DNA of 64,000 nucleotides from Fibrobacter sp. UBA4309 (GCF_002395745.1 NZ_DGUN01000046.1:1-64000), one strand, 5' to 3'. Positions 1 through 9,336 are shown, numbered from the stretch's first letter. Notes: generated from the sequence alone by a model not told the origin. A program made the numbers and translations.

Positions 1-524
1 ACCTTGTAGGCGCCGGAATCGCCCGAAACCTTCCCGGTGAACTTGGTCTTGGTCACTTCGAGTGCGCTGTCTAGGCCATACACGGTCACTGCGGAGCCGC
101 TTGCGTAGGGGCCCTTCTGCGCGAGGCCCGATACGGTCACGGAATCGACCTTCTTGGTTTCGACCTTCGCGACTTCGGAGCTGTCCGCCTTCACGCTGCT
201 GGAGGACTTGGCAGCTTCGCTCGTACCCTCGCTGCTGGAGCTTGCCGTGAGAATGCTGTCGACCTTGGCGGAATCCACCTCGACCCAGTCCTCGCTGGTG
301 CATTCGAAATAGGCGTCTTCTTCTTCGACGAACACGATTTCGCCGTAGTGGCTCTTGGTGCAGTGCGCCAGGTCGTCGAACGATTCGACCGTGGCCGGGC
401 CAGAAGACGTTTTTGTTTCTTCGGCGGAACTGCTGTCGTCGTCGCCGCAAGCGGTCAGAGCAAAAGCGGCAAGAGATGCAAACAGCACCCCTGCCATGAT
501 ACCTGTTTTCTTATGCCAATCCAT
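1..524 (-). CDS. Partial Fibrobacter-type lipoprotein, N-terminal 174 residues
   Basis: The gene starts at ATG 524 behind an AAAGGAG ribosome site and runs off the left edge of the window, so its C-terminus is missing. The product opens with a lipoprotein signal peptide ending in the lipobox LTAC (Cys26), so it should be a lipid-anchored envelope protein. An acidic stretch (31-88) is followed by a serine-rich linker (about 94-115). From about residue 129 a small beta-rich module begins, with the pattern SGLAQKGPYASGSAVTVYGL. A similar module sits after the serine linker of the lipoprotein at 58503-60602. Function is unknown. Start and lipoprotein nature are clear; nothing can be said about the missing part. 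Confidence 0.8.
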   Translation of the reverse strand, partial: MDWHKKTGIMAGVLFASLAAFALTACGDDDSSSAEETKTSSGPATVESFDDLAHCTKSHYGEIVFVEEEDAYFECTSEDWVEVDSAKVDSILTASSSSEGTSEAAKSSSSVKADSSEVAKVETKKVDSVTVSGLAQKGPYASGSAVTVYGLDSALEVTKTKFTGKVSGDSGAYK

Positions 525-634
525 ACCGGGCTCCTTTGCGAAGGATTTACTATTTTATTGATACAATATAAATATTTTCTACTAAAACCGGGCTACGGAA
601 ATTTGTCAGGAAATTGCTATCTTTGTCAATTGGA

Positions 635-1432
635 ATGCTTTCTGCCCTAAATTTCCATTTTTCGTTCTATGACTGGCTGCTCGTATTCATGGTCACGGCC
701 CTCGGTACGCTGAGTGCCTACCTGAAGGACCCGCAGCTAAAGGCCGTCACGGCGACAATCCCTATCCCATTCGGATTCGCCTATATCGCCGTCGGGCTCC
801 CCATCGGGACTGCAAACGCCATTTCGGGATTCATGTGCCTGCTCTACGTGCATATCGTCCGCATACTGCATTACCGCACAAAGCTCCCTATCGTGCCGAG
901 CATTGTTGCCGGGCTCGCCTTCTTTGTAGCGCTCGGCGTTTTCTTGATGCCGAGAATTCCCGACACCGAGCCCTGGTTCTTCGGAGTCTGCGCCTTCGAC
1001 TTCGCCGTCGGGGTATTCCTGTTCCAGACGCAAAAGTACAAGTCCGGCGTGCGCTACAAGACTCCCCTCCCCGTCTACATCAAGGCGCCGGCCATCGCGG
1101 GCGTCGTGACCGGGCTCATGTTCATCAAGCGCCTCATGGGCGGGTTCTGCACGAGCTTCCCGATGATGAATTCCATCGTGAGCTACGAGAGCCGCTACTC
1201 GCTGGGCGACCAGTGCCGTCAGCTACCGCTGTTCCTGATCGGCGCGCCCTTCATGTTCATCGAGATGCGCTACCTCGAGACGGAATTCCACCTGAACCAC
1301 TGGATAGTCCTGCTCTGCGGTTACGTGCTGTTTTCGGCCATCTACGTTCCCTTGAACAAGGAACTCAAGCGTCGGAACGAGGTCAACTACAACAACGAGC
1401 CATCCGAAACAGGCACAAAAGGGACTGTTTGA
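635..1432 (+). CDS. Multi-pass inner-membrane protein of unknown function
   Basis: The product is about 265 residues with seven or so hydrophobic segments, short loops and a charged C-terminal tail (KELKRRNE), as expected for an inner-membrane protein with a cytoplasmic C-terminus. A conserved-looking loop reads GGFCTSFPMMNSIVSYES. I do not recognise the family with confidence, and no transporter or enzyme motif is evident. ATG 635 is preferred over an in-frame TTG at 614 because the extra residues sit on a TATCTT promoter-like box at 618-623. The gene is divergent from the lipoprotein at 1-524 and 72 nt before the phosphatase-like lipoprotein at 1505. Confidence 0.65.
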   Translation: MLSALNFHFSFYDWLLVFMVTALGTLSAYLKDPQLKAVTATIPIPFGFAYIAVGLPIGTANAISGFMCLLYVHIVRILHYRTKLPIVPSIVAGLAFFVALGVFLMPRIPDTEPWFFGVCAFDFAVGVFLFQTQKYKSGVRYKTPLPVYIKAPAIAGVVTGLMFIKRLMGGFCTSFPMMNSIVSYESRYSLGDQCRQLPLFLIGAPFMFIEMRYLETEFHLNHWIVLLCGYVLFSAIYVPLNKELKRRNEVNYNNEPSETGTKGTV

Positions 1433-1443
1433 TAAATATTTAC

Positions 1444-1471
1444 TTGATAAAAATCCGTAAATAGATATTTT
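1444..1471 (+). promoter_or_regulatory. Candidate sigma-70-like promoter
   Basis: TTGATA (1444-1449) and TATTTT (1466-1471) are separated by 16 nt in the AT-rich gap before the lipoprotein gene at 1505. The predicted start of transcription leaves a leader of about 25 nt that includes the GAAAGG ribosome site. This rests on motif match only. Confidence 0.4.
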
Positions 1472-1504
1472 TTGAAAAAACACTCAAATCAGAAAGGTTT
1501 TCCC

Positions 1505-2494
1505 ATGAAAAGAATTGCCGGAATTACCCTGTCGCTAGCTACCGCCGTCGTCCTTTCCGCCTGTTCGGACGATTCCAACTCTTCCGCTCCAGAAGAAACG
1601 CCCGCCGTTTCCTCCGGGACCGTCATTCCGGAATCTTCGGCGACCCTGGACCTTTCGTCTGCGGACGGTTCGCTCCTTTCTTCCGCGACAGACCCGCTAA
1701 TCTCTTCTGCAACCGACCCTTCGCTCGCTTCCAGCAGTTCCGAAACCGTGCCGGTCTCCAGCGAACAGGCCGTCCCCTGCGTCGACGGCGACCCGGTCCA
1801 GGTCGTGCCGGACACGAACGGATTCGCCGATATCGGCAACGTGTTCCAGAGCGTCCGCTGCGACGAGAAGGTCGTTTTCGTGCTGAGACACGGTGAACGC
1901 GAACCCTACGTGACCCAGGAAAGCGCCCTCACCGAAGAAGGCATAGAGCAGGCCCAGACTGTCGGGAAAAAGCTCGTCGGCCCTGAAAACTTCACCTTCT
2001 CCCACACGAATTTCGTCCGCACGGAAGCGACCTGCCTGAACATCGCTATCGGCAGAGGCCAGACAACGTTCCCGCACGACACCAATGACGTCTTCCAGGC
2101 AGGATGGTTCGTCAAGGATTCCGACAAGCGCGACGAATACAACCATGCCGAAGGCTACAGCTCCAGCAAGGTCATTTCTGAATGGATCTTTACCGGGAAC
2201 TTCGCCGACGCCTTCTACGACCTCGCCGAAAAGAGCGAAGAAATGATTTCGACATACCTCGCAAAGTCCTATGCCGAAATGCCGCGTTTCCGCGTCGTCT
2301 GTTCCCACGACGAATTCATCGTCCCGCTCGTTTCGTACCTGACGGACAAGGCCATCAACTACCGCATCTACGACATGACCATTACGCCGAGACCCCGCTG
2401 GGCCAACTATGTTTCCGGTGCAGCCATCATCGTCAACGCCGCAGGCGAAAGAAGAGCCTACGCCGTCAAGGGCATCGCGAACGGATTCGAATAA
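1505..2494 (+). CDS. Histidine-phosphatase-family lipoprotein
   Basis: ATG 1505 is chosen because it gives a clean lipoprotein signal (MKRIAGITLSLATAVVLSAC) and lies 8 nt after GAAAGG; an in-frame ATG at 1472 would add 11 charged residues in front of it. A Ser/Glu-rich linker fills about residues 25-85. The rest resembles the histidine phosphatase (phosphoglycerate mutase-like) superfamily: the catalytic motif is VVFVLRHGERE, where the His of RHG would be phosphorylated, and VVCSHDEF supplies the second His. The enzyme would act on the envelope side of the membrane; the substrate is unknown. trmO follows 7 nt downstream, so the two are probably cotranscribed. Confidence 0.75.
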   Translation: MKRIAGITLSLATAVVLSACSDDSNSSAPEETPAVSSGTVIPESSATLDLSSADGSLLSSATDPLISSATDPSLASSSSETVPVSSEQAVPCVDGDPVQVVPDTNGFADIGNVFQSVRCDEKVVFVLRHGEREPYVTQESALTEEGIEQAQTVGKKLVGPENFTFSHTNFVRTEATCLNIAIGRGQTTFPHDTNDVFQAGWFVKDSDKRDEYNHAEGYSSSKVISEWIFTGNFADAFYDLAEKSEEMISTYLAKSYAEMPRFRVVCSHDEFIVPLVSYLTDKAINYRIYDMTITPRPRWANYVSGAAIIVNAAGERRAYAVKGIANGFE

Positions 2495-2501
2495 TCCGGA
2501 T

Positions 2502-3182
2502 ATGAACGAATACACGTTTAAAGTCATAGCCCGCATAGAAAGCGACTTTCCCGAAAAATTCGGGATTCCGCGACAAAGCGGGCTTTTGCGTACCCTGAAA
2601 TCGACAATCCGGTTCGAGAAGGAATTCCAGAACGCCGACGCGCTGCGCGGTCTGGAAGGTTTCAGCCACCTGTGGATTCTCTGGATTTTTTCGGAGAACG
2701 TGCGCGAGACATGGTCGCCGACCGTGCGGCCTCCCCGCCTCGGGGGCAACAAGCGCCTGGGAGTATTCGCCACCCGCAGCAGCTTCCGTCCGAACCCGAT
2801 CGCGATGAGCTGCGTCAAGATAGAAGAAATCCGCACCGCCGGTAAAAACGGCCCGGAAATAGTCGTCAGCGGAGCCGACCTGATGGACGGAACCCCTATC
2901 GTAGACATCAAGCCGTACCTGCCCTACGCAGACAGCATCCCGGATGCAGCGGGCGGTTTTGCGGAAAGCAAGCGGTACGACTGCCTGCAGGTGGAAATCG
3001 ACGAGAACATTCTCGCCAAGTTCCCGCCCGAAAAACGGGACACCCTCACAGGAATCCTCGCCCAGGACCCGCGCCCGCATTACCAAGACGACCCGGAACG
3101 AACCTACGGCTTCGCCTTCGCCGGCAAGGAAATCAAGTTCAAGGTGTCTGGCGACACCCTGACCGTCGTTTCCATCGAATAA
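2502..3182 (+). CDS. trmO: tRNA (N6-threonylcarbamoyl-A37)-N6-methyltransferase TrmO
   Basis: This is a TrmO/TsaA (UPF0066) family protein of 226 residues. In that family the enzyme transfers methyl from S-adenosylmethionine to t6A at position 37 of threonine tRNAs. Diagnostic stretches are RFEKEFQNADALRGLEGFSH, WSPTVRPPRLGGNKRLGVF, ATRSSFRPNPIAMS and DLMDGTPIVDIKPYLPYADS. The C-terminal half (from about 160) matches the extension usual for bacterial TrmO. ATG 2502 fits the family N-terminus, MNEYTFKVIARIES; longer in-frame starts lie inside the upstream gene. It is probably translated from the same mRNA as the phosphatase-like lipoprotein, without obvious functional linkage. Confidence 0.93.
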   Translation: MNEYTFKVIARIESDFPEKFGIPRQSGLLRTLKSTIRFEKEFQNADALRGLEGFSHLWILWIFSENVRETWSPTVRPPRLGGNKRLGVFATRSSFRPNPIAMSCVKIEEIRTAGKNGPEIVVSGADLMDGTPIVDIKPYLPYADSIPDAAGGFAESKRYDCLQVEIDENILAKFPPEKRDTLTGILAQDPRPHYQDDPERTYGFAFAGKEIKFKVSGDTLTVVSIE

Positions 3183-3210
3183 AAAAGCCCCCCGGCTAAC
3201 ACCGAGAGGC
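3181..3210 (-). terminator. Rho-independent terminator of the esterase gene
   Basis: Read on the minus strand, the 9-nt arm at 3210-3202 pairs with 3195-3187 (seven Watson-Crick pairs plus two G-U pairs) around a 6-nt loop, followed by six T. It lies 22 nt past the esterase stop codon. The plus-strand version has two A-C mismatches, so it mainly serves the minus-strand gene. Confidence 0.75.
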
Positions 3211-3232
3211 CCAGAAGATTTTTCGGGGAAAC

Positions 3233-4501
3233 TTACTTCACCAGCACCTTCTGCACGGAATGTTCCGAACCGACCTGGACAGAGAGCATGTAATAGCCCT
3301 GGGACAGGCTGGTCGCAGAGAACCCGAGAGTTCCGTTGCTGTAGCTGCTGCTGAAGTCAAAGACTTCCTTGCCGAGCATGCTGTAGACCTTCGCTACCAC
3401 CTTGGTTCCATTCACCTTGACCGGAACGGATACGCGGCCGCTTTCGAATACAGCCTTGCCGATATTCAGGGACACGCCCGTCACGATATCGATGACATCG
3501 GTCGAAGACGATTTCGGGCCAACGACGTTGGAACTGGACACAGGTCCAACCGCGGACGAAGAAGAATGGTGACGATGAGAGGAACTAGAAGAAACAGTCG
3601 AGCTGGAGGAGACGCTAGCGGAACTTGCAGGGGGCTCGCTGCTGGAACTGGACTCCGCTACAGCCGGCTTGACCTTGTCACCCAGGACCTCGATCATCTT
3701 TTCGGCGTAGCGCTTGCCGAAGTCGCGGTATTCCTGCGAGGTGAAGTGGACATTCTGGCCATCACCCAGAGCCTGGTTGAAGCCTTCGGAAGAGACTACG
3801 TAGAAGTTCTTGGACTGCTGCGGGAGTTTCGCAATGTTGTTGTTGGCACCGCTGCTTACGCCGGTGCGCAGAACTTCGCCAGCGAGGAACGGAATGTCGC
3901 TACCGAGGCCCAAGTCCTTGATAATGTTGTCGTAGACCTTCTTGACCTTGGAAGGCCACTGGCCGTTACCGGCATCCGTTTCGCCCTGGTGGAAGATGAT
4001 GCCCTTGATGACGCCGTCTTCCTGGGCCTTCTTGGCCATCTCGATCATGCGACCATAGGGATTGCCGCCATAGGCGTTGATTCGCTGGGTCATCCAACTC
4101 TGCTGCGTCCTCGCATAATTTGCGTAGTTGTCCTTGTCAAACAGGTCGATACTGCACCCCGCGACAGCCACCACGATGACACCCACCTTGATCTGGGGGT
4201 CTGTCTTTTCGACCATCGTGCGGCCGAAGTAGTCCGTGGGGCCAAGCTTCGCACCCTGGCAGTGCGCCAGCGGAGGCACGGCAGTAGACCATTTGCCCTT
4301 GGTCTTGCCGGAGCATGAGCCGTTGTCGGCCGCCCAGAGAACCTGGAAACGTTTGTCAACCGTCGTGTCCTGATTCCCGATATCGCCCTGGCCTTCCATG
4401 TTGGACTGGCCAAACGCGAGATAGATGTGGAAGTTAGGATCCGGCGCCGCATATGCCGCGGCAGCCATCATGGCAATAGCGCCAAATATCTTAAAATTCA
4501 T
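3233..4501 (-). CDS. Secreted SGNH carbohydrate esterase (SASA / CE6-like acetylesterase)
   Basis: A signal peptide (about 1-19, MNFKIFGAIAMMAAAAYAA) is followed by a SASA-type SGNH esterase domain (about 22-275). Visible catalytic elements are GQSNMEG with nucleophile Ser33, the oxyanion-region motif HQGETD (171-176) and Asp247/His252 in DGQNVHF. Family relatives in CE6 remove acetyl groups from xylan, which fits a plant-fibre degrader. A serine-rich linker (about 284-337) joins a C-terminal beta domain (341-422) ending QKVLVK that resembles type IX secretion sorting domains, so the protein is probably exported and surface-attached or released. A strong AAGGAG site precedes ATG 4501. The gene has its own terminator and is transcribed divergently from the lipoprotein at 4728. 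Confidence 0.85.
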   Translation of the reverse strand: MNFKIFGAIAMMAAAAYAAPDPNFHIYLAFGQSNMEGQGDIGNQDTTVDKRFQVLWAADNGSCSGKTKGKWSTAVPPLAHCQGAKLGPTDYFGRTMVEKTDPQIKVGVIVVAVAGCSIDLFDKDNYANYARTQQSWMTQRINAYGGNPYGRMIEMAKKAQEDGVIKGIIFHQGETDAGNGQWPSKVKKVYDNIIKDLGLGSDIPFLAGEVLRTGVSSGANNNIAKLPQQSKNFYVVSSEGFNQALGDGQNVHFTSQEYRDFGKRYAEKMIEVLGDKVKPAVAESSSSSEPPASSASVSSSSTVSSSSSHRHHSSSSAVGPVSSSNVVGPKSSSTDVIDIVTGVSLNIGKAVFESGRVSVPVKVNGTKVVAKVYSMLGKEVFDFSSSYSNGTLGFSATSLSQGYYMLSVQVGSEHSVQKVLVK

Positions 4502-4727
4502 TTTTTACTCCTTAACCAAAACAACCAAACAGAATAACTGTCCGTATCTTAAAAATACCGCATTTTCACGCAAAAAAAAATCGCGTAAGCTTTTTTCCAT
4601 TACCAAAAAGGTTAAAACGACCGGTTTTGGGGGCAAAAAGCGCTTTTCCCATATTTTTTTTCCCCGGTTTTATACTTTTGAAGACGAAAAACCTATATTC
4701 CAAACAGACAAACAAACGAGGAATGAA

Positions 4728-5270
4728 ATGAAACAGAAAATCTTAGTTTTGGCGGCCTTGACTTCTTTCTGCCTGTTTGCAGCCTGTAGCGACGACGCGG
4801 CATCCGATCCGACCCGTGGAGAGCTCTGCAAGACCGGCCTTTCTGACGAATGCCTTGCCGGGGGCACATGGAAGATGGACGGAGCCACGGAAATTACCGA
4901 TTTCGACGGCGACACGCTCTACACGATCAACGCAAACCACAAATTCAATCCTCCCGCCACGCTATTCTTTGGCGAAGACCATAGCTTCACGTTTACGTAC
5001 CCGCCGCAGAGCACCATGTTGGCCTCTTGCTATGAAGGTACGACCCGCGGCTCCTGGAAGATATCCGGCGGCATGCTGGAACTGAAGACTACCATCGGAA
5101 ACACCTGCTTCTATCCGAAAACCTGGAAAGACAAGGCCACCATCAAGTTCGCCAAGGGCAATGTCGAGCTGAACATCCACGGGATATTCTTCTTGAATTC
5201 CGAAATGGAAAATGCGGACCTCGCCGAAAAGGGCCGCACCACGGAAATTTTCTACATCAGCGAACAATAG
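4728..5270 (+). CDS. Small lipoprotein of unknown function
   Basis: The 180-residue product starts at ATG 4728, directly after CGAGGA; the longer reading frame upstream runs through the divergent promoter region and is not used. The signal peptide ends at LFAAC (Cys20). The mature part contains GTWKMDG, DHSFTF and GSWKISGGMLELKT, the alternating beta pattern of small lipocalin-like META or DUF-type envelope lipoproteins, and three or four cysteines that could form disulfides. There is no enzymatic motif. It converges on the transglutaminase-like gene, with its stop codon 18 nt from that gene's stop. Confidence 0.75.
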   Translation: MKQKILVLAALTSFCLFAACSDDAASDPTRGELCKTGLSDECLAGGTWKMDGATEITDFDGDTLYTINANHKFNPPATLFFGEDHSFTFTYPPQSTMLASCYEGTTRGSWKISGGMLELKTTIGNTCFYPKTWKDKATIKFAKGNVELNIHGIFFLNSEMENADLAEKGRTTEIFYISEQ

Positions 5271-5288
5271 TCCAGCAGGAACCGATTC

Positions 5289-7232
5289 TCATTTCCATCG
5301 AACGGATTCGTACTCGCGGAGGTCCTTCAGGGCTTCCGCGTATTTTTGTTCATCATGCGGGCGTTTATCCCGTAAGCGCCCGTCCTGTAAGTGCTCATCC
5401 CGGGACTTCCGCGAGAGGCGTTCTACAAAGGCGCCGACTGTTTCCCCGGGCATGCGCGTAAATCCCAGGCGGGAAAGCCGACGTTCCGCCCGGTCCAGAA
5501 CGGCAATCCATTTCTGCACGTTCCGGCGTGATTCCGGCAACCGGGATTGCTTTTTGCGGCGGAACCGTCCCACGGCAGCGGCCACGGCGGCAAGCAAAAG
5601 GAGCGCCGCATAGAACTTGCCCGTCAAGAAATCCTCCAGATCCAGTTGCAGGCTGTCGATGGCGCGCCGCCATTCCCCCTCCCTGACGACATGCAGGAAA
5701 AAGTTCAGGCGTCCAACGAGACCTTCCCACCTTTCGGCAAGCCAGGACGGCTGCGGCCGGGCCACGGCAAAGAGAGGAGGGGTCGGGTCGAACTGGACCC
5801 ACGAACTGTCGACAAAAGCCTCTACCCAGGCATGGCTGCCCGACCTCCGATAAACGGCATAGGGTCGCGATGCGGAGCGTTCGGGACGGGCGAATCCCGT
5901 CACGTAGCGTGCGGGAATTCCCTGATGGCGGAGCAGGAGCGTTGCTAGCGTAGCGAAGTATTCGCAATAACCTTGCTTGGCGTTCCAGAACAGGACCAGC
6001 GGGTCCGCCGAGCGGTGCCTGGCGAGCATGCCCGGCACCTGCAGGGAATACCGGAAATGCCTTACAAAATAGCCCGAAATTTGTTTCAGGACGGAGGCCC
6101 CTTCATACCCGTCGAGGTCCATCTGCCGGGAAACCGAATCGAGGAACGCCCCGTACTGGCGGCCGATTTGCAGGTACGTGGAATCGGGGACTCCGGCGAC
6201 TTCGGGGGCAGCCAAGGCGCCCGGCCTAAAGTAGTACCAGTCCCCGCGTTTTTCGTTTGCGCCGACAAATACTCCCGTCGAATAGTAATCCAGAGAGTCC
6301 GCATTCTTCACGGCTATACCCGACGCACCAAACGGGGCGAAAAAGAATCCCAGGTTGTCCAGGGAAGCCTGCACCCATACGGGAACGCTGTCCAGGGAGC
6401 GCGTCGCCGAATCCGCCGATTCGAAAACGGCGTAATCGACGCGGTAATACGATGGATAAAGCGTCGCTGCCGGCGCGCGGGGAAGTTTCCAGATTCCTCC
6501 CACATACTTTTCGTAAACCGCCGCACGCAAGTATGCCGGAGCAAGCGGATCCCACACGCGCAATACCACCTGGTTGTTGTAGCGCGAGACATAGTTGCTC
6601 CTGAACGACCCCAGGGAGACTACGGGATTGAATCCCATCACGCGGGTGCGATCGTAGTAGTCCTGCGCCCAGCGTCCTCCGTCACCGCGATGATGTTTCC
6701 AATATTGCCAGCCGCCGTAGGCAGCGCAGCCCATGGCTGCAAAGAGCAAAACGAAAAGCAAATGCTTGTATACGGCCGTCCGCGGCCTTGCGTAAGCCTG
6801 CAGCGCAAGGAGAATTCCCACGACTCCCAGGGCCACGCAGAAGCGGGGGGCGTTATACAGCCCCAGGAGAAGCACGGCACATCCGTTGAAGGCGACAAAG
6901 GCCTCGAATCCACCGTTGCCCACGCTGCGCTTCTGGAGCCATGCCAAGAGCAACAGGTACCAGGCGGGAATATAGACAACGTAAGGTGATACTCCGTATT
7001 CGACAGACGGGACCATGACCCACCAGACGGCAAACGGGATTACCGATAGATAGGCAACCGATTTCCTGTAACGCGGGACTGCGTCCGGCTTTTTCCATTC
7101 CCGGTAATGCAGGTAGGCAAACAGCAGCGCAAGGAGAATTCCGAAGAGCTCCAGCCCGCTGGAAACCCCGAGATTCACCGAGGCGATGCAGAGGAAAAGT
7201 GTCTTGCAAACTTTGCGGAGGTCCAGTTTCAT
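5289..7232 (-). CDS. TgpA-like membrane transglutaminase
   Basis: The N-terminal 180 residues contain six or so transmembrane helices (DUF3488-like). A periplasmic region with the transglutaminase core follows: GYCEYFATLATLLLRHQGIP with Cys423, SHAWVEAF with His467, and WVQFDPTPP with Asp482 make the Cys-His-Asp triad. One more helix (about 540-560) precedes a basic C-terminal cytoplasmic tail (DUF4129-like). Family members are envelope proteins whose substrates are mostly unknown. The start overlaps the stop of the DUF58 gene by 4 nt (ATGA). moxR-DUF58-transglutaminase is a widely conserved operon in which the AAA+ protein is thought to act as a chaperone for an envelope complex. Confidence 0.88.
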   Translation of the reverse strand: MKLDLRKVCKTLFLCIASVNLGVSSGLELFGILLALLFAYLHYREWKKPDAVPRYRKSVAYLSVIPFAVWWVMVPSVEYGVSPYVVYIPAWYLLLLAWLQKRSVGNGGFEAFVAFNGCAVLLLGLYNAPRFCVALGVVGILLALQAYARPRTAVYKHLLFVLLFAAMGCAAYGGWQYWKHHRGDGGRWAQDYYDRTRVMGFNPVVSLGSFRSNYVSRYNNQVVLRVWDPLAPAYLRAAVYEKYVGGIWKLPRAPAATLYPSYYRVDYAVFESADSATRSLDSVPVWVQASLDNLGFFFAPFGASGIAVKNADSLDYYSTGVFVGANEKRGDWYYFRPGALAAPEVAGVPDSTYLQIGRQYGAFLDSVSRQMDLDGYEGASVLKQISGYFVRHFRYSLQVPGMLARHRSADPLVLFWNAKQGYCEYFATLATLLLRHQGIPARYVTGFARPERSASRPYAVYRRSGSHAWVEAFVDSSWVQFDPTPPLFAVARPQPSWLAERWEGLVGRLNFFLHVVREGEWRRAIDSLQLDLEDFLTGKFYAALLLLAAVAAAVGRFRRKKQSRLPESRRNVQKWIAVLDRAERRLSRLGFTRMPGETVGAFVERLSRKSRDEHLQDGRLRDKRPHDEQKYAEALKDLREYESVRWK

Positions 7233-8404
7233 AGGGAGACCTCCGTAGGATTCCCGCCCAGATTCACGAAATAGGTTTCGTCGGCATGGGCGTTTGCTTC
7301 GGCGCGAGCCGTCACGACGACCTGCTTGTGCACAAGCGGGTCGGCGACCGGGCGGAGCCCCAGGCGGAGAACGGGACCCGTGGGGCGGGCGGACGGCGAC
7401 CAGAGCTTTTGACTCTTGACCTTGTGCGGGATTCTCGCAAGGGCTTCCAGGAAGGAATCCACGTTATGCGTTTCCGGGATTTCGTCATCCCCTACAAAAA
7501 AGCGTCCCAAAGCGCCGCGCTCTATCAACCAGATTCCTACGCCGGCGGCGAGACGTATGAGCGGTTCCACCAGGGACTTTTCGCGGAGTCCCGATGCACG
7601 GACATCCAGGACGAGTACGCAACCGGAACCCCTTTCGGTTTCGAATTCCTTCGTGAACGGCCGCCCGTAACGGGCGAACGCCTTGTGATGCAAGTCCCTC
7701 AGGGAATCGCCTTCGCGGTATTCGCGGACTCCCGCAAATTCCATTCCGCGGAAAAGGTTCGGCATCAGGAGCGGTGCAAAGGCCATTCCGCTCCCGCCCG
7801 CAGTCAAGAAGCCGAAAGACTTGACCCTCACGGGTTCCGGATACACGACAAGTTCCGCCGGAGCCGAGGCGACAAGCGCACGGAGCATTCCCTTGATTTC
7901 GGGAACGGCCAGCGAAACCTTCGGAACCGAATACACGCCCCTGCCGCCCACAAGCAGTTCGCATTCCAGGCGTACCGATTCCCCCGCAGCAACGCTACGT
8001 GGTTCTTGCCCGATACACTTTATGGACGGATGCATGCGGGAACAGTATACCGAGACCGAATCGATCCGGTTCAATGCCGTCACCTGTACCGACAGCACCA
8101 CGCGTTTTTTTTCGTACACCGGCGGAACAACGATTTCGCCCATGACGAGCCGGTTCTTTTTCGCCGTCAAAAAGAGACTCGGGACAAGCGTCAGGAAGAA
8201 CAGGAAGTCGAGACCGCCAAAAATCCACGCCGCCCAGAATCCGGGAACCATGCCGGCAAACATCGAAAAGGGCAGCAACGCCGCCGCGGCATGCCCCGCC
8301 GCCGTGAAGTTTTCTTGCCAGCGGTAATAGAGGCGCATCAGGAGACCGGCCCGTTTCGGGGACCTCGGTATCGCATCCAGAAGCCACTTGACCGTCGAAA
8401 GCAT
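7229..8404 (-). CDS. DUF58 (VWA-like) protein
   Basis: The 391-residue protein has two hydrophobic segments near the N-terminus (about 40-85) and the DUF58 signature GMEFAGVREYREGDSLRDLH, followed by KAFARYGRPFTKEFE and the beta-strand GCVLVLDVRASG, where a VWA-type metal site would sit. DUF58 proteins normally pair with MoxR AAA+ ATPases. It lies 15 nt after moxR and overlaps the transglutaminase gene by 4 nt, so the three are probably translated from one mRNA. The exact role is unknown. Confidence 0.88.
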   Translation of the reverse strand: MLSTVKWLLDAIPRSPKRAGLLMRLYYRWQENFTAAGHAAAALLPFSMFAGMVPGFWAAWIFGGLDFLFFLTLVPSLFLTAKKNRLVMGEIVVPPVYEKKRVVLSVQVTALNRIDSVSVYCSRMHPSIKCIGQEPRSVAAGESVRLECELLVGGRGVYSVPKVSLAVPEIKGMLRALVASAPAELVVYPEPVRVKSFGFLTAGGSGMAFAPLLMPNLFRGMEFAGVREYREGDSLRDLHHKAFARYGRPFTKEFETERGSGCVLVLDVRASGLREKSLVEPLIRLAAGVGIWLIERGALGRFFVGDDEIPETHNVDSFLEALARIPHKVKSQKLWSPSARPTGPVLRLGLRPVADPLVHKQVVVTARAEANAHADETYFVNLGGNPTEVSL

Positions 8405-8419
8405 CTTGCGCCGGGAAAC

Positions 8420-9328
8420 TTATTTCGGGATACGGGTCTGCTTCACGATGGTTTCGAGAATTTGCCGCGACGCTCCGCGGGCAGATTCCTTCGCGAACAC
8501 CCTGTGTTCCATTACCGGGAAAAACACCTTCTGGATATCGTCGGGATTCACGAAATCGCGACCCGCGACATACGCCGAGGCCTGGGCCATCTTGAGCAGG
8601 TTGATTCCCGCACGGGGACTTGCGGCAAGGCGGACATCGGGACTCACGCGCGTCGCCTGCACCAGCGAAACCGCATAGCGTTCGAGCGACTCGTCCACGT
8701 GAATCTTGCGGACAACCTTGCGGGCTTCGAGAACTTCGCCTACATTCGTGACGGCGGCGAGGCTATCCAGCGGACGGCCTTCACGGTGGCTCCGCAAAAT
8801 CTGCAATTCCGTCTCGTCGGACGGATAGCCGAGCGAAAGCCGTACCATGAAGCGGTCCATCTGCGCTTCGGGCAGCGGGAAAACCCCGTGGAACTCCACC
8901 GGATTCTCCGTCGCCAGTACCATGAAGAGTTCAGGGAGCGCATGGCGCTCGCCCTCAAGGCTCACCTGTCGTTCCTCCATCGCCTCCAAAAGCGCACTCT
9001 GCGTGCGCGGGGAGGCGCGGTTGATTTCGTCCGCCAGGAGCACCTGCGTAAAGACGGGGCCCTTGCGGATTTCGAAATCACCCGTGTTCGCCTTAAATAT
9101 GGCGCCTCCCGTCACGTCGGCCGGAAGCAAGTCGGGCGTAAACTGGATTCGCGAAAAATCGGCGCCAATGGCCACCGCGAGCGCCTTGGCCAAAGTTGTC
9201 TTGCCGGTGCCGGGGACATCTTCGATAAGTACGTGCCCATCGGCGAGCAGGGCCATCACGAGCATTTCTATAGATTCGCGCTTGCCCAACAGCACCGAAT
9301 CGAGCGCATTCAAAAGTTTCTTCACCAT
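8420..9328 (-). CDS. MoxR-family AAA+ ATPase
   Basis: About 302 residues. Walker A is EDVPGTGKTTLAKALA, Walker B LLADEINRASPRTQSALLEA, and there is a sensor region (ATENPVEFHGVFPLPEAQMD) plus the C-terminal AAA lid typical of MoxR. ATG 9328 is preferred: it gives the family N-terminus MVKKLLNALDSVLLGKRES, and a TATATT box lies 8 nt upstream. The longer reading frame to 9376 would run through the promoter. The protein probably remodels the products of the DUF58 and transglutaminase genes downstream. Confidence 0.93.
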   Translation of the reverse strand: MVKKLLNALDSVLLGKRESIEMLVMALLADGHVLIEDVPGTGKTTLAKALAVAIGADFSRIQFTPDLLPADVTGGAIFKANTGDFEIRKGPVFTQVLLADEINRASPRTQSALLEAMEERQVSLEGERHALPELFMVLATENPVEFHGVFPLPEAQMDRFMVRLSLGYPSDETELQILRSHREGRPLDSLAAVTNVGEVLEARKVVRKIHVDESLERYAVSLVQATRVSPDVRLAASPRAGINLLKMAQASAYVAGRDFVNPDDIQKVFFPVMEHRVFAKESARGASRQILETIVKQTRIPK

Positions 9329-9336
9329 AACACTAA

